Source: Bacillota bacterium
GTDB lineage: Bacteria > Bacillota > Clostridia > Christensenellales > CAG-138
Direction: 5' to 3'
NCBI GenBank assembly: GCA_023435025.1
Contig: JAEYSE010000093.1
Span: 1 to 64,000 of the forward strand
Length of the DNA stretch: 64,000 bases
Part shown: in pieces, positions 51,480 through 60,913 of the stretch
Layout of the letters: every line of letters starts with the position of its first letter
How positions within the stretch are numbered: the stretch's first letter is position 1
The notes under the pieces: generated by a model
What the model was told of the DNA's origin: nothing
Databases searched by the model: none
The model's input: the letters and a program-made list of their open reading frames with translations, nothing else
Program-made: the position numbers and the translations under genes

Positions 51480-54044
51480 ATGAAGCAAGTCAAATCTAAG
51501 GCTCCCCAAAAAGTCCCAAAGAAAGCAAAACCGGCAGTAAGTTTTACATCCTTAGTAAGAAAACTATACATCAAGATCCCTTTGCAGCTTTGCGTCTTCC
51601 TTCTCCTTATTGCAATTCTTGCTCTTGGCTTGGTCCAAACAGTATTGACTTCGTATATGACTGAGCAGGCGCATGAGGATATTACAGCGCTCGCAACCAA
51701 GAACGCACAGCTTGCACGGGATTACTTTGAGGCGATGCAGACACAGTCCAAGACCCTGGCCATGATGTTCTCCAAAATGGAGGCGGACGTCAAGGGTACT
51801 TCGGATAGCAGCACGTATGTCATCCCTATTATCCGCAGCGTGCTTTACGGGTCTTTAGAGGATGCACGCATATTCGGTGCATACGCAGCCTTTGAGCCCA
51901 ATAAATATTTCCCCTATACGCCCGAGGGCATCTCTTTTCACGCCTACCGCGAGGGGGATTCCGTTAAATTGGAAACCCAGTACAATCATAAGGAATATGC
52001 TACGGCTGATTATTATTACAACGCGTCAAACACAAAGCGCGCCTATATCACCGAGCCTTATGATTATGTGCTGAACGATGGCAGGACGATATCGCTGATT
52101 TCCATCAGTAATCCGATACTCAACGCGGAAGGTGTTTGCGTCGGCGTCGCCAACTGCGATATCCAGGTGGATACGATCAATCAACTCAGCTTTGATATGG
52201 GCAACCTGGACAGCTCATATCAGTATATATTGACTGGAAATAAGCATTACATCGCACATTCTGAGCGGCAAGACCTCATAGGTACCCCATATCAGTACAG
52301 CGACGAAGTCAATTCCGCTGAAATGATTAGCGCTACCACCGGAAAGACCGCGATTTTAACGGAGGGCGTAAGCGCATTAACCGGCAAGGAGTCCCTTGTT
52401 GTAATGATGCCTTCTGTCATTACGGGGGTACAGAAACACTTTATCAGCACGTTTGTGGTGGATAAGGCGGAAACGCTCAGCTCGCTTCACAATATGCTTG
52501 GGCTTGTGCGTCTGGGGTTGATCGGCTTTGTGTTTGTATTTATGGCGCTGTTCTCACTCCTCATGCGGCGCGCGCTCTCGCCGGTGGGTAAGATCGTTCA
52601 GTTTTCCATGGATGTGCAGAACGGCAACCTGGATACGGATATCAAGCTAAAATCCCGCGATGAACTGATGGATCTTTACAACGCCGTCAACGGCATCCGC
52701 AACACCATCCGCACATTGGTATCCGATTCCATACTACTTACGGAGGCCGCCGTAAAAGGAAACCTGGAAGAACGCGCCGACGCGGAGCAGCATAAGGGCG
52801 AATACAAGCGCCTGGTGGAGGGCATCAACGGTACGCTCGACGCGATTGTCGAACCGGTGGTGGAAATCATAGACATGCTGCAGCAGCTTCAGCGGGGCAA
52901 CCTGGGCATGCGCATTGAAAAGGATTACCAGGGCGAGTTTGCGCTGATACGCGATTCGTTCAACGAAACGATGGACGCGCTCAACCGCTACATCGGCGAC
53001 GTTGCGACAGTATTGAAGGCGGTATCCGAGGGGGATCTTTCGCAGGAAATCACATCCGATTTCCACGGCGATTTCATAACGCTCAAGGACAGCATCAATA
53101 ATATTATCGCCTCTCTGAACACCACGCTTGCAAGCATCAACATTGCGGCGGATCAGGTGGCTTCCGGCACGCGCCAGGTATCCAGCGGCAGCCAAAGCAT
53201 TTCCCAGGGTGCTACGGAACAGGCAAGCGCAATTGAAGAATTGACGGCTACCATTACGGAAATCGCCTCGCAGACCAAGGAAAACGCGAAGAGTGCAAGC
53301 CGTGCCAACGAACTTTCCATAGCTGCAAAAGAGGAAGCGGCTAAGGGCACCGGGCATATGCAGGATCTGCAGCGCGCGATGGAGGAAATCAACGAAGCCT
53401 CCGTGAGCATTAAGAAGATCATCAAGGTGATAGACGAGATCGCGTTCCAGACCAACATACTGGCGCTTAACGCTGCGGTGGAAGCCGCCCGTGCAGGCCA
53501 GCACGGCCGCGGGTTCGCCGTGGTTGCGGAAGAGGTTCGAAACCTCGCAGGCCGCAGCGCGCAGGCCGCGAAGGAGACCACGGAGCTCATTCAGGGTTCT
53601 ATTAAGAAGGCAGAGGCCGGTACCAAGATTGCAGACAACACGGCGGCCTCGCTTGCGAACATTGTTACGGGCGTAGATAAGACCGTTGAGTTGGTGGGCC
53701 AAATCGCCGTGGCATCCAACGAACAAGCGACGGGCATTGCGCAGGTTAACCGCGGTGTGGATCAACTTTCCGACGTAGTGCAGACCAACTCCGCCACCGC
53801 GGAGGAAGCTGCCGCAGCAAGCGAAGAGCTTTCCGGCCAGGCGGAACTGTTAAAATCCATGGTGGCACAGTTCCATCTGCAGCAGGCGAAGCCCGTAGAG
53901 GAGGCGCCTGTACCCGAAGCACCCGAAACGCCTAAAAGAAGGCGACACAGCGTAAAAGAGGCGCCCGAAGCAGCACCCGCGCCCGAAGCACCCGAAATGC
54001 CCAGGATCGTGCTTGGAGATTCCACGGATTTCGGCAAATATTGA
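51480..54044 (+). CDS. Methyl-accepting chemotaxis protein with dCache sensor
   Basis: 854 residues. Basic N-terminus, TM1 (about 33-58), a dCache_1-type sensor (about 60-340) with ISISNPILNAEGVCVGVANC and YILTGNKHYIAH, TM2 (about 343-365), HAMP and a second HAMP-like unit, then the signalling domain with hairpin tip near 656-690 (FQTNILALNAAVEAARAG). A Pro/Glu/Ala tether leads to the C-terminus DFGKY. ATG 51480 has AGAGG 6 nt upstream; the ATG at 51465 is an alternative. Close relative of the receptor at 57671. Confidence 0.93.
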   Translation: MKQVKSKAPQKVPKKAKPAVSFTSLVRKLYIKIPLQLCVFLLLIAILALGLVQTVLTSYMTEQAHEDITALATKNAQLARDYFEAMQTQSKTLAMMFSKMEADVKGTSDSSTYVIPIIRSVLYGSLEDARIFGAYAAFEPNKYFPYTPEGISFHAYREGDSVKLETQYNHKEYATADYYYNASNTKRAYITEPYDYVLNDGRTISLISISNPILNAEGVCVGVANCDIQVDTINQLSFDMGNLDSSYQYILTGNKHYIAHSERQDLIGTPYQYSDEVNSAEMISATTGKTAILTEGVSALTGKESLVVMMPSVITGVQKHFISTFVVDKAETLSSLHNMLGLVRLGLIGFVFVFMALFSLLMRRALSPVGKIVQFSMDVQNGNLDTDIKLKSRDELMDLYNAVNGIRNTIRTLVSDSILLTEAAVKGNLEERADAEQHKGEYKRLVEGINGTLDAIVEPVVEIIDMLQQLQRGNLGMRIEKDYQGEFALIRDSFNETMDALNRYIGDVATVLKAVSEGDLSQEITSDFHGDFITLKDSINNIIASLNTTLASINIAADQVASGTRQVSSGSQSISQGATEQASAIEELTATITEIASQTKENAKSASRANELSIAAKEEAAKGTGHMQDLQRAMEEINEASVSIKKIIKVIDEIAFQTNILALNAAVEAARAGQHGRGFAVVAEEVRNLAGRSAQAAKETTELIQGSIKKAEAGTKIADNTAASLANIVTGVDKTVELVGQIAVASNEQATGIAQVNRGVDQLSDVVQTNSATAEEAAAASEELSGQAELLKSMVAQFHLQQAKPVEEAPVPEAPETPKRRRHSVKEAPEAAPAPEAPEMPRIVLGDSTDFGKY

Positions 54045-54062
54045 GCGTAAATTCATGAACAG

Positions 54063-54094
54063 GCCCCGCGGTTTGACCGCGGGGCTTTTGTTAT
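54063..54094 (+). terminator. Terminator of the second chemoreceptor
   Basis: GCCCCGCGGT-TTG-ACCGCGGGGC (54063-54085) followed by TTTTGTT. Confidence 0.92.
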
Positions 54095-54148
54095 GGGCCC
54101 TGAAATGCTGTAGTTAATAGTAATCGTAATAAATATTCTTCCATATCT

Positions 54149-54562
54149 CTAAAAATCGTGCTGCTTCGTCTCCAGCAGGGCATTCGCCAGAATTTCTTTT
54201 AAGCGGTAGAAGTGTCCTTCCGCAAACGTATATTGCCGAAAATTCGTCTCCGTTCCAAAGCGTATTTCTTTGCACCCGTCGCACGAAATAATATATATAT
54301 AGGTATCATCGCCGGAACAGATTGTCATGCTCATATCGAACGGACAGGCGGACGGGTCAGAAGGCTCCAAGGCGTTTAAGGCTTCCGCAATAAACTCAAG
54401 ATCATCGATATTTGTGATTTCTCCGGTGATTTCTTCTTCTCCCGATTTCAAACTCAGGAGCACCGCGATTTTATCGATTTCGGATATTTTGGGGGCTCTT
54501 GGCGCACATCCAAAAATAAGCGAAACCATCAACAGCAGAAATATGGCAATTAGCTTTTTCAT
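54149..54562 (-). CDS. Small lipoprotein of unknown function
   Basis: 137 residues. Lipobox near residue 19 (IFGC), followed by a charged alpha/beta domain with two further Cys pairs (ACPFD near 93, CDGCKE near 115), which might form a disulfide outside the cell. No domain recognised. It lies convergent to the chemoreceptor and divergent from gapN. Confidence 0.72.
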   Translation of the reverse strand: MKKLIAIFLLLMVSLIFGCAPRAPKISEIDKIAVLLSLKSGEEEITGEITNIDDLEFIAEALNALEPSDPSACPFDMSMTICSGDDTYIYIISCDGCKEIRFGTETNFRQYTFAEGHFYRLKEILANALLETKQHDF

Positions 54563-54780
54563 GTTCGCCCCGGAAACGCGTTCCCGGATTTCCTCCTTTC
54601 ACAGATTTCCACCGCGGGCCGAGAACAAGCTGGTTTCTTATCATTGCTTGAATATATGATACGAAACAGACGATAAATGGCAAGGAAAACGGCATGCATT
54701 TTTCCGAATTTTTACAATATATTTACAATTTGTTGCCATGCTCATTTGTTTTTATTGTCTAAACATTTTTCAGGCTGGTG

Positions 54781-54813
54781 TTGAGCATACCGCTCCCACG
54801 GGTAAGATATAAT
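54781..54813 (+). promoter_or_regulatory. Possible promoter of gapN
   Basis: TTGAGC (54781-54786), 16 nt, TAAGAT (54803-54808), overlapping a perfect TATAAT at 54808-54813 that has no good -35 at the proper distance. Confidence 0.45.
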
Positions 54814-54860
54814 GCAAAAGGCTCATGTTTCCGGGTAAAGGGAAACGGAAAGGCGTATCC

Positions 54861-56318
54861 ATGTTATTTGAAGCAATCTGCACGCAGGAAAAAGAATACA
54901 AGAACCTTGTAAACGGCGAATGGGTAACTTCCGGCTCGACAATCTCCATTCACTCTCCCGTTGACGGTTCATACTTAGGCACGGTGTCCTCCATGACGCA
55001 GCAGGAAGTAGATGCAGCCATTCAGGCGACCAAAACGGGATTTAAAGAATGGGCGGATACACCGGTATACAAGCGCGCGGATGTGTTTTACCGCGCAGCG
55101 GACTTGCTGGATGCGAACGCCAATACCATAGGGGATGTGCTGACCATGGAGATTGCAAAGGACAAAAAATCATCCGTGGCAGAAGTTGTCCGCACGGCAG
55201 ATTTCTTGCGATATACGGCGGACGTGGGCAAAAGCCTGCAGGGCGAAACTATTGGCGGCGGGAACTTCCCGGGCGGCTCCAAAAACAAGGTTTCGTATGT
55301 GCAGCGCGTGCCGTTGGGCACCATACTCGCCATTTCTCCGTTCAATTATCCCGTGAACCTCTCAGTATCAAAAATTGCCCCAGCACTCATAGGCGGCAAC
55401 GCCGTGGTATTAAAGCCGCCCACACAGGGGGCCATCAGCGCTCTGTATCTTGCACGGGTGTTTCAGGAGGCGGGGCTCCCTGCAGGCGTATTGAATACCG
55501 TTACAGGGCGTGGAAGCGAGATCGGGGACTATATTGTGGCCCATCCCGGCGTCCAGTTCATCAATTTTACAGGCAGTACGGAAGTCGGGCGGCATATCGC
55601 CCAGGTTGCCGGTATGGTGCCATTGATGCTGGAATTGGGCGGTAAGGATGCGGCAATCGTGCTGGACGACGCAGATCTTTCGTTCGCCGCAGAAAACATT
55701 GTGTCGGGTGCTTATTCCTATTCCGGCCAGCGCTGCACGGCGGTCAAGCGCATTCTTGCTCCTCACGCGGTCGCCGACCGGCTTGCCCCGCTTCTGCTTG
55801 AGCGTATCAATAAACTAACCGTTGGCGACCCGAGAAGCGATGCCGTGATCGGCCCCCTGATCAGCGCAAAGGCGGCGGATTATGTGCAGGATTTGATCGA
55901 CGACGCCATCGAAAAGGGCGCGAATGTGCTAACCGGCAACCGGCGAGAGGGCAACATCCATTATCCGACGCTTGTTGACCATGTGACCACCGATATGCGA
56001 CTGGCCTGGGAGGAACCCTTTGGCCCGGTGCTGCCGATATTGCGCGTGCACAGTATTGAGGAAGCGATTGGTATCGCGAACAGATCAGAATACGGCCTGC
56101 AATCCTCCGTATTCACGCACGACATCAACCTGGCCTTCCATATCGCGAACCGCCTGGAGGTGGGTACCGTGCAGATCAACAACAAGACCGAGCGCGGACC
56201 GGACCACTTCCCCTTCTTGGGCGTAAAGGCCTCCGGCATGGGTACGCAGGGCGTGCGTTACTCCATCGAGGCGATGACGCGGCCCAAGGCTGTGGTGGTA
56301 AATGTAGAAGAGCGGTAG
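54861..56318 (+). CDS. gapN: NADP-dependent non-phosphorylating glyceraldehyde-3-phosphate dehydrogenase GapN
   Basis: 485 residues. Aldehyde dehydrogenase fold with catalytic Glu in MLELGGKDAAIVL and catalytic Cys in YSYSGQRCTAVKRIL. The C-terminal NNKTERGPDHFPFLGVKASG and RYSIEAMTRPK are specific to GapN. It oxidises glyceraldehyde 3-phosphate directly to 3-phosphoglycerate, producing NADPH without substrate-level ATP. Start at ATG 54861 with AAAGG 7 nt upstream. Confidence 0.95.
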   Translation: MLFEAICTQEKEYKNLVNGEWVTSGSTISIHSPVDGSYLGTVSSMTQQEVDAAIQATKTGFKEWADTPVYKRADVFYRAADLLDANANTIGDVLTMEIAKDKKSSVAEVVRTADFLRYTADVGKSLQGETIGGGNFPGGSKNKVSYVQRVPLGTILAISPFNYPVNLSVSKIAPALIGGNAVVLKPPTQGAISALYLARVFQEAGLPAGVLNTVTGRGSEIGDYIVAHPGVQFINFTGSTEVGRHIAQVAGMVPLMLELGGKDAAIVLDDADLSFAAENIVSGAYSYSGQRCTAVKRILAPHAVADRLAPLLLERINKLTVGDPRSDAVIGPLISAKAADYVQDLIDDAIEKGANVLTGNRREGNIHYPTLVDHVTTDMRLAWEEPFGPVLPILRVHSIEEAIGIANRSEYGLQSSVFTHDINLAFHIANRLEVGTVQINNKTERGPDHFPFLGVKASGMGTQGVRYSIEAMTRPKAVVVNVEER

Positions 56319-56410
56319 CTTGCCAAAAAAGATACGTTGGAGACTCTGCCTCCAAACCACCGTTCAGGGCCGTTACGGCCCTGAAAACCCATTTCAGGTG
56401 CATAATTTAA

Positions 56411-56440
56411 GCCGGACACAATGTCCGGCTTCTTGTTTTG
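56411..56440 (+). terminator. Terminator of gapN
   Basis: GCCGGACA-CAA-TGTCCGGC (56411-56429) followed by TTCTTGTTTTG. It also separates the convergent AraC-family gene. Confidence 0.82.
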
Positions 56441-56453
56441 AGTTTTGATGATG

Positions 56454-57356
56454 TTACAAGCTCCGCACAGGCCGCGCCTCGATGTATCCACGGTAACCCT
56501 GCGGCTCCAGCTGAATGCGCGGGCCATCCTCATCCGCCCAGGTAAAGCCGTACAGCTTTGGATCGTAGCGGTCCATCGCCTCCATGACATACCCGACCTC
56601 TTCCATAAACATTTCGTCGTCATAAGGCGCGCCCTGGAACACCATCAGCTTGCAGGGCGGCAAGTCGATGAGCTCATACCCTTCGGGCACGGCGTTCGCA
56701 TAGTGCACAGGCACTTCCACACCCTGCACATACTTAGAGGTGCCGGGTTTGATCAATGCTTCGGGCAACCACATGCCCACAGGTTCATAAAGCGCCTCTT
56801 TTACGCTCACCAGCATTGGCCACACGTCGCAGCCGACTTCTTCGCAGTAGGCAAAATACTCCTCTGCTTTTACGCCCCGGCGGATAAGCGCCTTGCGCTC
56901 AGGACGCTCGATGACCTGCACGAATATGGTGCGATCCTTCTTTTCTTCCATTCTCTTCTCTTCCTTTTCTTTTAAAATCCGGGGGTAGGCCGAAGCCGGA
57001 AAGGGCAGGAACAGCTGGATCGGCGGCGTTGTTGCGCTGTACTTTTTGGGAGGCAGCCCGAACGCACGCGTGAACGCGCGGGTAAACCCCTCATGCGAGT
57101 CAAACACAAAATCGAGCGCCACATCCAGCACGCGGGCCTCATGGTCCCTTAAATACAGCGCGGCGCGGGAAAGCCGCCTTGCGCGCAGGTACGCAAACGG
57201 GGCTTTGCCCGTGTGCGCCTGAAACATACGCGCGCTGTGGTAAGGCGAATACCCTGCAGCGTTTGCAAGCTGATACAGCGTAATGGGTTCAAACAGATGC
57301 TCCTCGATATACGCCTGCATCCTACGGACTGCCTTCACCGCTTCTGGAAGTTCCAT
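56454..57356 (-). CDS. AraC-family regulator with GyrI-like effector domain
   Basis: 300 residues. The N-terminal AraC DNA-binding domain carries ITLYQLANAAGYSPYHSARM and then VALDFVFDSHEGFTRAFTRA. A charged linker (KEKEEKRMEEKKD) leads to a C-terminal GyrI-like/SRPBCC ligand-binding domain ending in GYIEARP. It resembles the Rob/SoxS-type regulators with multidrug-binding domains. Ligand unknown. Convergent with gapN. Confidence 0.9.
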   Translation of the reverse strand: MELPEAVKAVRRMQAYIEEHLFEPITLYQLANAAGYSPYHSARMFQAHTGKAPFAYLRARRLSRAALYLRDHEARVLDVALDFVFDSHEGFTRAFTRAFGLPPKKYSATTPPIQLFLPFPASAYPRILKEKEEKRMEEKKDRTIFVQVIERPERKALIRRGVKAEEYFAYCEEVGCDVWPMLVSVKEALYEPVGMWLPEALIKPGTSKYVQGVEVPVHYANAVPEGYELIDLPPCKLMVFQGAPYDDEMFMEEVGYVMEAMDRYDPKLYGFTWADEDGPRIQLEPQGYRGYIEARPVRSL

Positions 57357-57670
57357 ACCCTCTCCCCCTTGCTACCAATATACCTCGCGCAACCGCTAGT
57401 TTCTTGACCGCGCTTGCTGAAAAGTAAGCGAACCGTTTGCCGACGTGTATCATGTTTCTCCTTGCCAGTTTTCTTGCAGACAGTACAACGTGCCATGCCC
57501 TTTTATCGTTTCCTCGGGTTCGGATTTTTCATGGCAGATCCCGACCTTCCAAACATTTCAAAAAGAATCTTTATGCAAAATTTCTCTAAGTTCCTGCACA
57601 AATATCACGATATTATACCCATCACATTAGCCGTCCCCGGTACACACGGTTTGCCTGAAAGGAGATCATT
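57357..57670. other. Divergent intergenic region between the AraC gene and the third chemoreceptor
   Basis: 314 bases with no gene seen. The plus-strand part holds the sigma-D-like promoter listed separately. No convincing promoter for the AraC gene was found. Confidence 0.35.
57587..57613 (+). promoter_or_regulatory. Sigma-D/sigma-28-type promoter of the third chemoreceptor
   Basis: TAAG (57587-57590), 15 nt, CACGATAT (57606-57613), 58 nt before the ATG. The -10 box is identical to that of the second chemoreceptor. Confidence 0.72.
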
Positions 57671-60130
57671 ATGAAAAGGAAGCGCCTGTTTTCCGCCGGA
57701 ACTTTTAAAAAGCTTTCTGTACGCATCCCGCTGTTGGTCAGCCTGATGTTCGCGGTGGTCATGCTCGCGCTGCTTTTGGTTGCACGCACAGTGCTGATGA
57801 ATTCCATGACCAGCTTTACGCAAAAGGACATCGCATCGCTTGCCACCGCCAACGCAGATATCGCGGCGGAATATTTAGAAACGATGCAGTTCCAGTCCAA
57901 GGCCATGGCGACGTTCTTCTCCCAGCTTGAAGGCAACGCCAGCACCCAGGAAGACAAAGACAAGACCATCCAGTTTGTGCAGGAAGTGCTGTTTAGCGCC
58001 CTGGATGACGAACGGATTTATTCCGTGTTTACCGCGTGGGAGCCCAACAGCTACTTTTACGACACGCCTGGCGGCATATCCTTCCTCGCTTATCGCAACG
58101 GCGGCAAAAACTCCATGGATACGCTCAATAATTATAACAAATATAAGCTGCAGGACTACTATAGTTCTATCAAAAAGAATCTCAAACCGCACATGACGGA
58201 GCCATATATAACCAAGCTTGCTAACGGCGTAGAAGTGCTGACCATCACCATCAGCAACCCTATACTCGACAGCAGCGGCAATTTTGTGGGCGTGGCCAGC
58301 TGCAATATACGGGTGGATACCATCAACGCGCTCTCCTACAATACGGGCGGGTATGAGACCTCTTACCAGTACCTCCAGACGGATGAGAAAGCATACATCG
58401 CCCATACGAAAGACTCTTCAAAAATAGGTACCATTGATACCTCCGAAGCCGCCGAAGCGGATGCCGTATCCAGCGCGACCCTCGAAGAAGGCGTCAGCTT
58501 TGCGAAAGGTCAAAGCGAGCTGACCGGCAACGACGCCTATACCGTTTCCGCGCGGTTCTTCATCACGGGAATTGACGAACCGCTAATAAGCGTATTCGTT
58601 GTGGAAAAGGCGGAAACGGAGCAAGAACTTCATACCACTCTGACCACCGTTACGCTGGGGCTCATTGGCGTGCTGGTCGTGATTGCGCTGATATTGATGC
58701 TGGTCATGCGTAAGGCGCTAAGCCCCGTTGGCCAGATTGTAAAGCTTGCTACGGACGTAAAAAATGGCATACTGGACACGGATATCATCATTCGCTCCAA
58801 GGATGAACTGCTGGATCTTTACAACGCCGTCAACGACATCCGCTTTACTTCCAAACAACTTGTTGCCGACTCCGTCAGGCTGACCGAAGCTGCGACAGCG
58901 GGCAGGCTGAATGAGCGCGCGGACGCCGGGCAGCATGAAGGCGAATACAAGCGATTGGTGGAAGGCATCAACAGCACACTCGACGCCATTGTGGAGCCGA
59001 TCGTCGAAGTGATCGAAATGCTCCGTCAGATAGAGCGCGGCAACCTCTCCACGCGCATCGACAAAGAATACCAAGGCGACTTTGCGGTGGTGCGCGATAC
59101 CCTGAACGATACCATCGACGCACTCAACCATTATATTTCAGAAACCAGGCGCGTATTAAGCGCCGCCGCAGAGGGCGACCTCACCAAGTCCATTTCTTCC
59201 GAATTCAATGGGGATTTTGACGAGCTGAAAGCCTCGGTCAACGCCATTGTGGATACGCTCAACAGCACGTTTTACAGCATCGGCGCGGCGGCTGAACAGG
59301 TGGCTTCCGGCACGCGCCAGGTGGCGGACGGCAGCCAAAGCATTTCCCAGGGCGCTACGGAACAGGCAAGCGCAATTGAGGAACTAACGGCAACCATTAC
59401 CGAAATCGCCGCCCAGACCAAGGAGAACGCAAAGAGCGCAAATATCGCAAACGAGCTTTCCATTGCCGCAAAGGAAGAAGCAGCCAGGGGCACCGGGCAT
59501 ATGCAGAACCTGCAGCGAGCGATGGAGGAAATCAATGAAGGTTCTGTGAATATCAAGAAGATCATCAAGGTGATCGACGAGATTGCTTTCCAGACCAACA
59601 TACTGGCACTCAACGCAGCGGTGGAAGCAGCCCGCGCAGGCCAGCACGGCCGAGGTTTCGCCGTGGTGGCGGAGGAAGTCAGAAATCTCGCCGGCCGCAG
59701 CGCGCAGGCCGCGAAGGAAACCACTGAGCTCATTCAGGGTTCTATTAAGAAGGCCGAGGCAGGCACCAAAATTGCGAACAGCACGGCAGCATCGCTTGCG
59801 AACATTGTAACGAGTGTGGATAAGACCGTGGAGCTGGTGGGTCAGATCGCCGTGGCCTCAAACGAACAGGCGACGGGTATTGCTCATGTAAATCGCGGTG
59901 TAGATCAGCTCTCCGACGTGGTGCAGACCAACTCCGCCACCGCAGAGCAAAGCGCGGCCACTACAGAGGAGCTTTCAGGTCAGGCAATCATGCTTAAAAG
60001 CATGGTCGCGCAGGTAAAACTCAAGGACAGCGCTATAGAAGGTGAGCCGGCACCGGCGCAAAGCACACCGAAAGCAAATCCCCCCACCCCCCTGCAGGAA
60101 TTTGAAGACGAGGAGTTCGGCAAATATTAA
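57671..60130 (+). CDS. Methyl-accepting chemotaxis protein with dCache sensor
   Basis: 819 residues. TM1 (about 18-40), dCache_1-like sensor (about 45-320) with ITISNPILDSSGNFVGVASC, TM2 (about 323-346), HAMP, a second HAMP-like unit and the signalling domain with hairpin tip near 640-675. The C-terminus is EFEDEEFGKY. The signalling half is nearly identical to the receptor at 51480, whereas sensors diverge, pointing to duplication or gene conversion. GAAAGGAG lies before the ATG. Confidence 0.94.
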   Translation: MKRKRLFSAGTFKKLSVRIPLLVSLMFAVVMLALLLVARTVLMNSMTSFTQKDIASLATANADIAAEYLETMQFQSKAMATFFSQLEGNASTQEDKDKTIQFVQEVLFSALDDERIYSVFTAWEPNSYFYDTPGGISFLAYRNGGKNSMDTLNNYNKYKLQDYYSSIKKNLKPHMTEPYITKLANGVEVLTITISNPILDSSGNFVGVASCNIRVDTINALSYNTGGYETSYQYLQTDEKAYIAHTKDSSKIGTIDTSEAAEADAVSSATLEEGVSFAKGQSELTGNDAYTVSARFFITGIDEPLISVFVVEKAETEQELHTTLTTVTLGLIGVLVVIALILMLVMRKALSPVGQIVKLATDVKNGILDTDIIIRSKDELLDLYNAVNDIRFTSKQLVADSVRLTEAATAGRLNERADAGQHEGEYKRLVEGINSTLDAIVEPIVEVIEMLRQIERGNLSTRIDKEYQGDFAVVRDTLNDTIDALNHYISETRRVLSAAAEGDLTKSISSEFNGDFDELKASVNAIVDTLNSTFYSIGAAAEQVASGTRQVADGSQSISQGATEQASAIEELTATITEIAAQTKENAKSANIANELSIAAKEEAARGTGHMQNLQRAMEEINEGSVNIKKIIKVIDEIAFQTNILALNAAVEAARAGQHGRGFAVVAEEVRNLAGRSAQAAKETTELIQGSIKKAEAGTKIANSTAASLANIVTSVDKTVELVGQIAVASNEQATGIAHVNRGVDQLSDVVQTNSATAEQSAATTEELSGQAIMLKSMVAQVKLKDSAIEGEPAPAQSTPKANPPTPLQEFEDEEFGKY

Positions 60131-60142
60131 TCCAAAAAACAT

Positions 60143-60173
60143 AAACGCCCTGCGGATCTCCGCAGGGCGTTTC
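60143..60173 (+). terminator. Terminator of the third chemoreceptor
   Basis: AACGCCCTGCGG-ATCT-CCGCAGGGCGTT (60145-60172), a 12-bp stem; the following U-run is short. Confidence 0.8.
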
Positions 60174-60188
60174 GTAAGCAGAAAAAAT

Positions 60189-60689
60189 TCAAACCGCCAT
60201 CAATAAAATTGGCCAGCTCTTGGTATGGGTGCGAAGAAAATTCTCCATCGTATCGATATGTCTTTCATTGCCGAGTATTGCGTTGAAAAAGCGGAGCTGC
60301 CCCGCACCCGCATCCGCAAAAGCAACATAGTGTAAGCCCGTTCTGTGGCGGTATAGCAGTATGCCTGCGCGCACGCCATGCTTTGTAAGGCGGAGCGCTT
60401 TCTTTCTGCCAATTACATATGTGAGAGAAGGAAACTCCTGACGCTCTAAAAAGCGGTACAGCCGGAAAGGGCCGGTGCCCAGCATACCTTGGCCTATCCC
60501 GCCGCCACTCAATGCAGCATGAATATAAGGCCAGTGCGTATCCCGCCCCATGGCGTGTAAAAAATTAAACGCGGCAATCCAACCGCACCCACTTTCTTTT
60601 GAGGTGCGCAAGCCATAGGGCACATCTTCCAGTTTATACTGGTTGATGATATATCCATCCTCGGAAAAGGCCTCGCGTGTGATATCCAT
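60189..60689 (-). CDS. Papain-like (C39-type) domain protein
   Basis: 166 residues. Putative catalytic Cys in SGCGWIAAFNFLHAMG, His in TGLHYVAFADA and an Asn-like partner in RFFNAILGN, the Cys-His-Asn order of C39-like/BtrH-type papain folds. It has no signal peptide or TM, so it is probably cytosolic. Start at ATG 60689 with GAGG about 8 nt upstream. The substrate is unknown; it may be a stand-alone peptidase or transglutaminase-like enzyme. Confidence 0.72.
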   Translation of the reverse strand: MDITREAFSEDGYIINQYKLEDVPYGLRTSKESGCGWIAAFNFLHAMGRDTHWPYIHAALSGGGIGQGMLGTGPFRLYRFLERQEFPSLTYVIGRKKALRLTKHGVRAGILLYRHRTGLHYVAFADAGAGQLRFFNAILGNERHIDTMENFLRTHTKSWPILLMAV

Positions 60690-60779
60690 TGTGTAACCTC
60701 GCATGCTCTCTATAAAAGAGTACCTGCTATATATATCGGTTTAATCAGGCAGCCGCTAACACCTTTGGCGTATCTCCGG

Positions 60780-60812
60780 AAAAGAAAAGGACGGGTTCTT
60801 GCCCGTCCTTCT
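60780..60812 (-). terminator. Terminator downstream of pyrG
   Basis: On the minus strand GGACGGG-N6-CCCGTCC (60809-60790) is followed by TTTTCTTTT. Two more hairpins lie between it and pyrG: TTGAGGGCA/TGCCCTCAA (60833-60851) and AAACGCCC/GGGCGTTT (60891-60911). Confidence 0.85.
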
Positions 60813-60913
60813 GTATATCGGCAAAGGGATACGTTGAGGGCACTGCCCTCAAACACCGTTTAGGTCCGTACGCCTTAAGAACCAATCCCAAACGCCCTAA
60901 AAGGGCGTTTACA

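Noticed and set aside
51585..51600. A GCTTTGCGT string like the complement of the cyclic di-GMP aptamer core.
   Set aside because: It lies within the coding sequence of a chemoreceptor TM segment and lacks the remaining aptamer elements.
52734..53765. A 343-codon open frame on the minus strand opposite the second chemoreceptor.
   Set aside because: Antisense shadow; similar frames appear opposite the other receptors because the coding strand is conserved.
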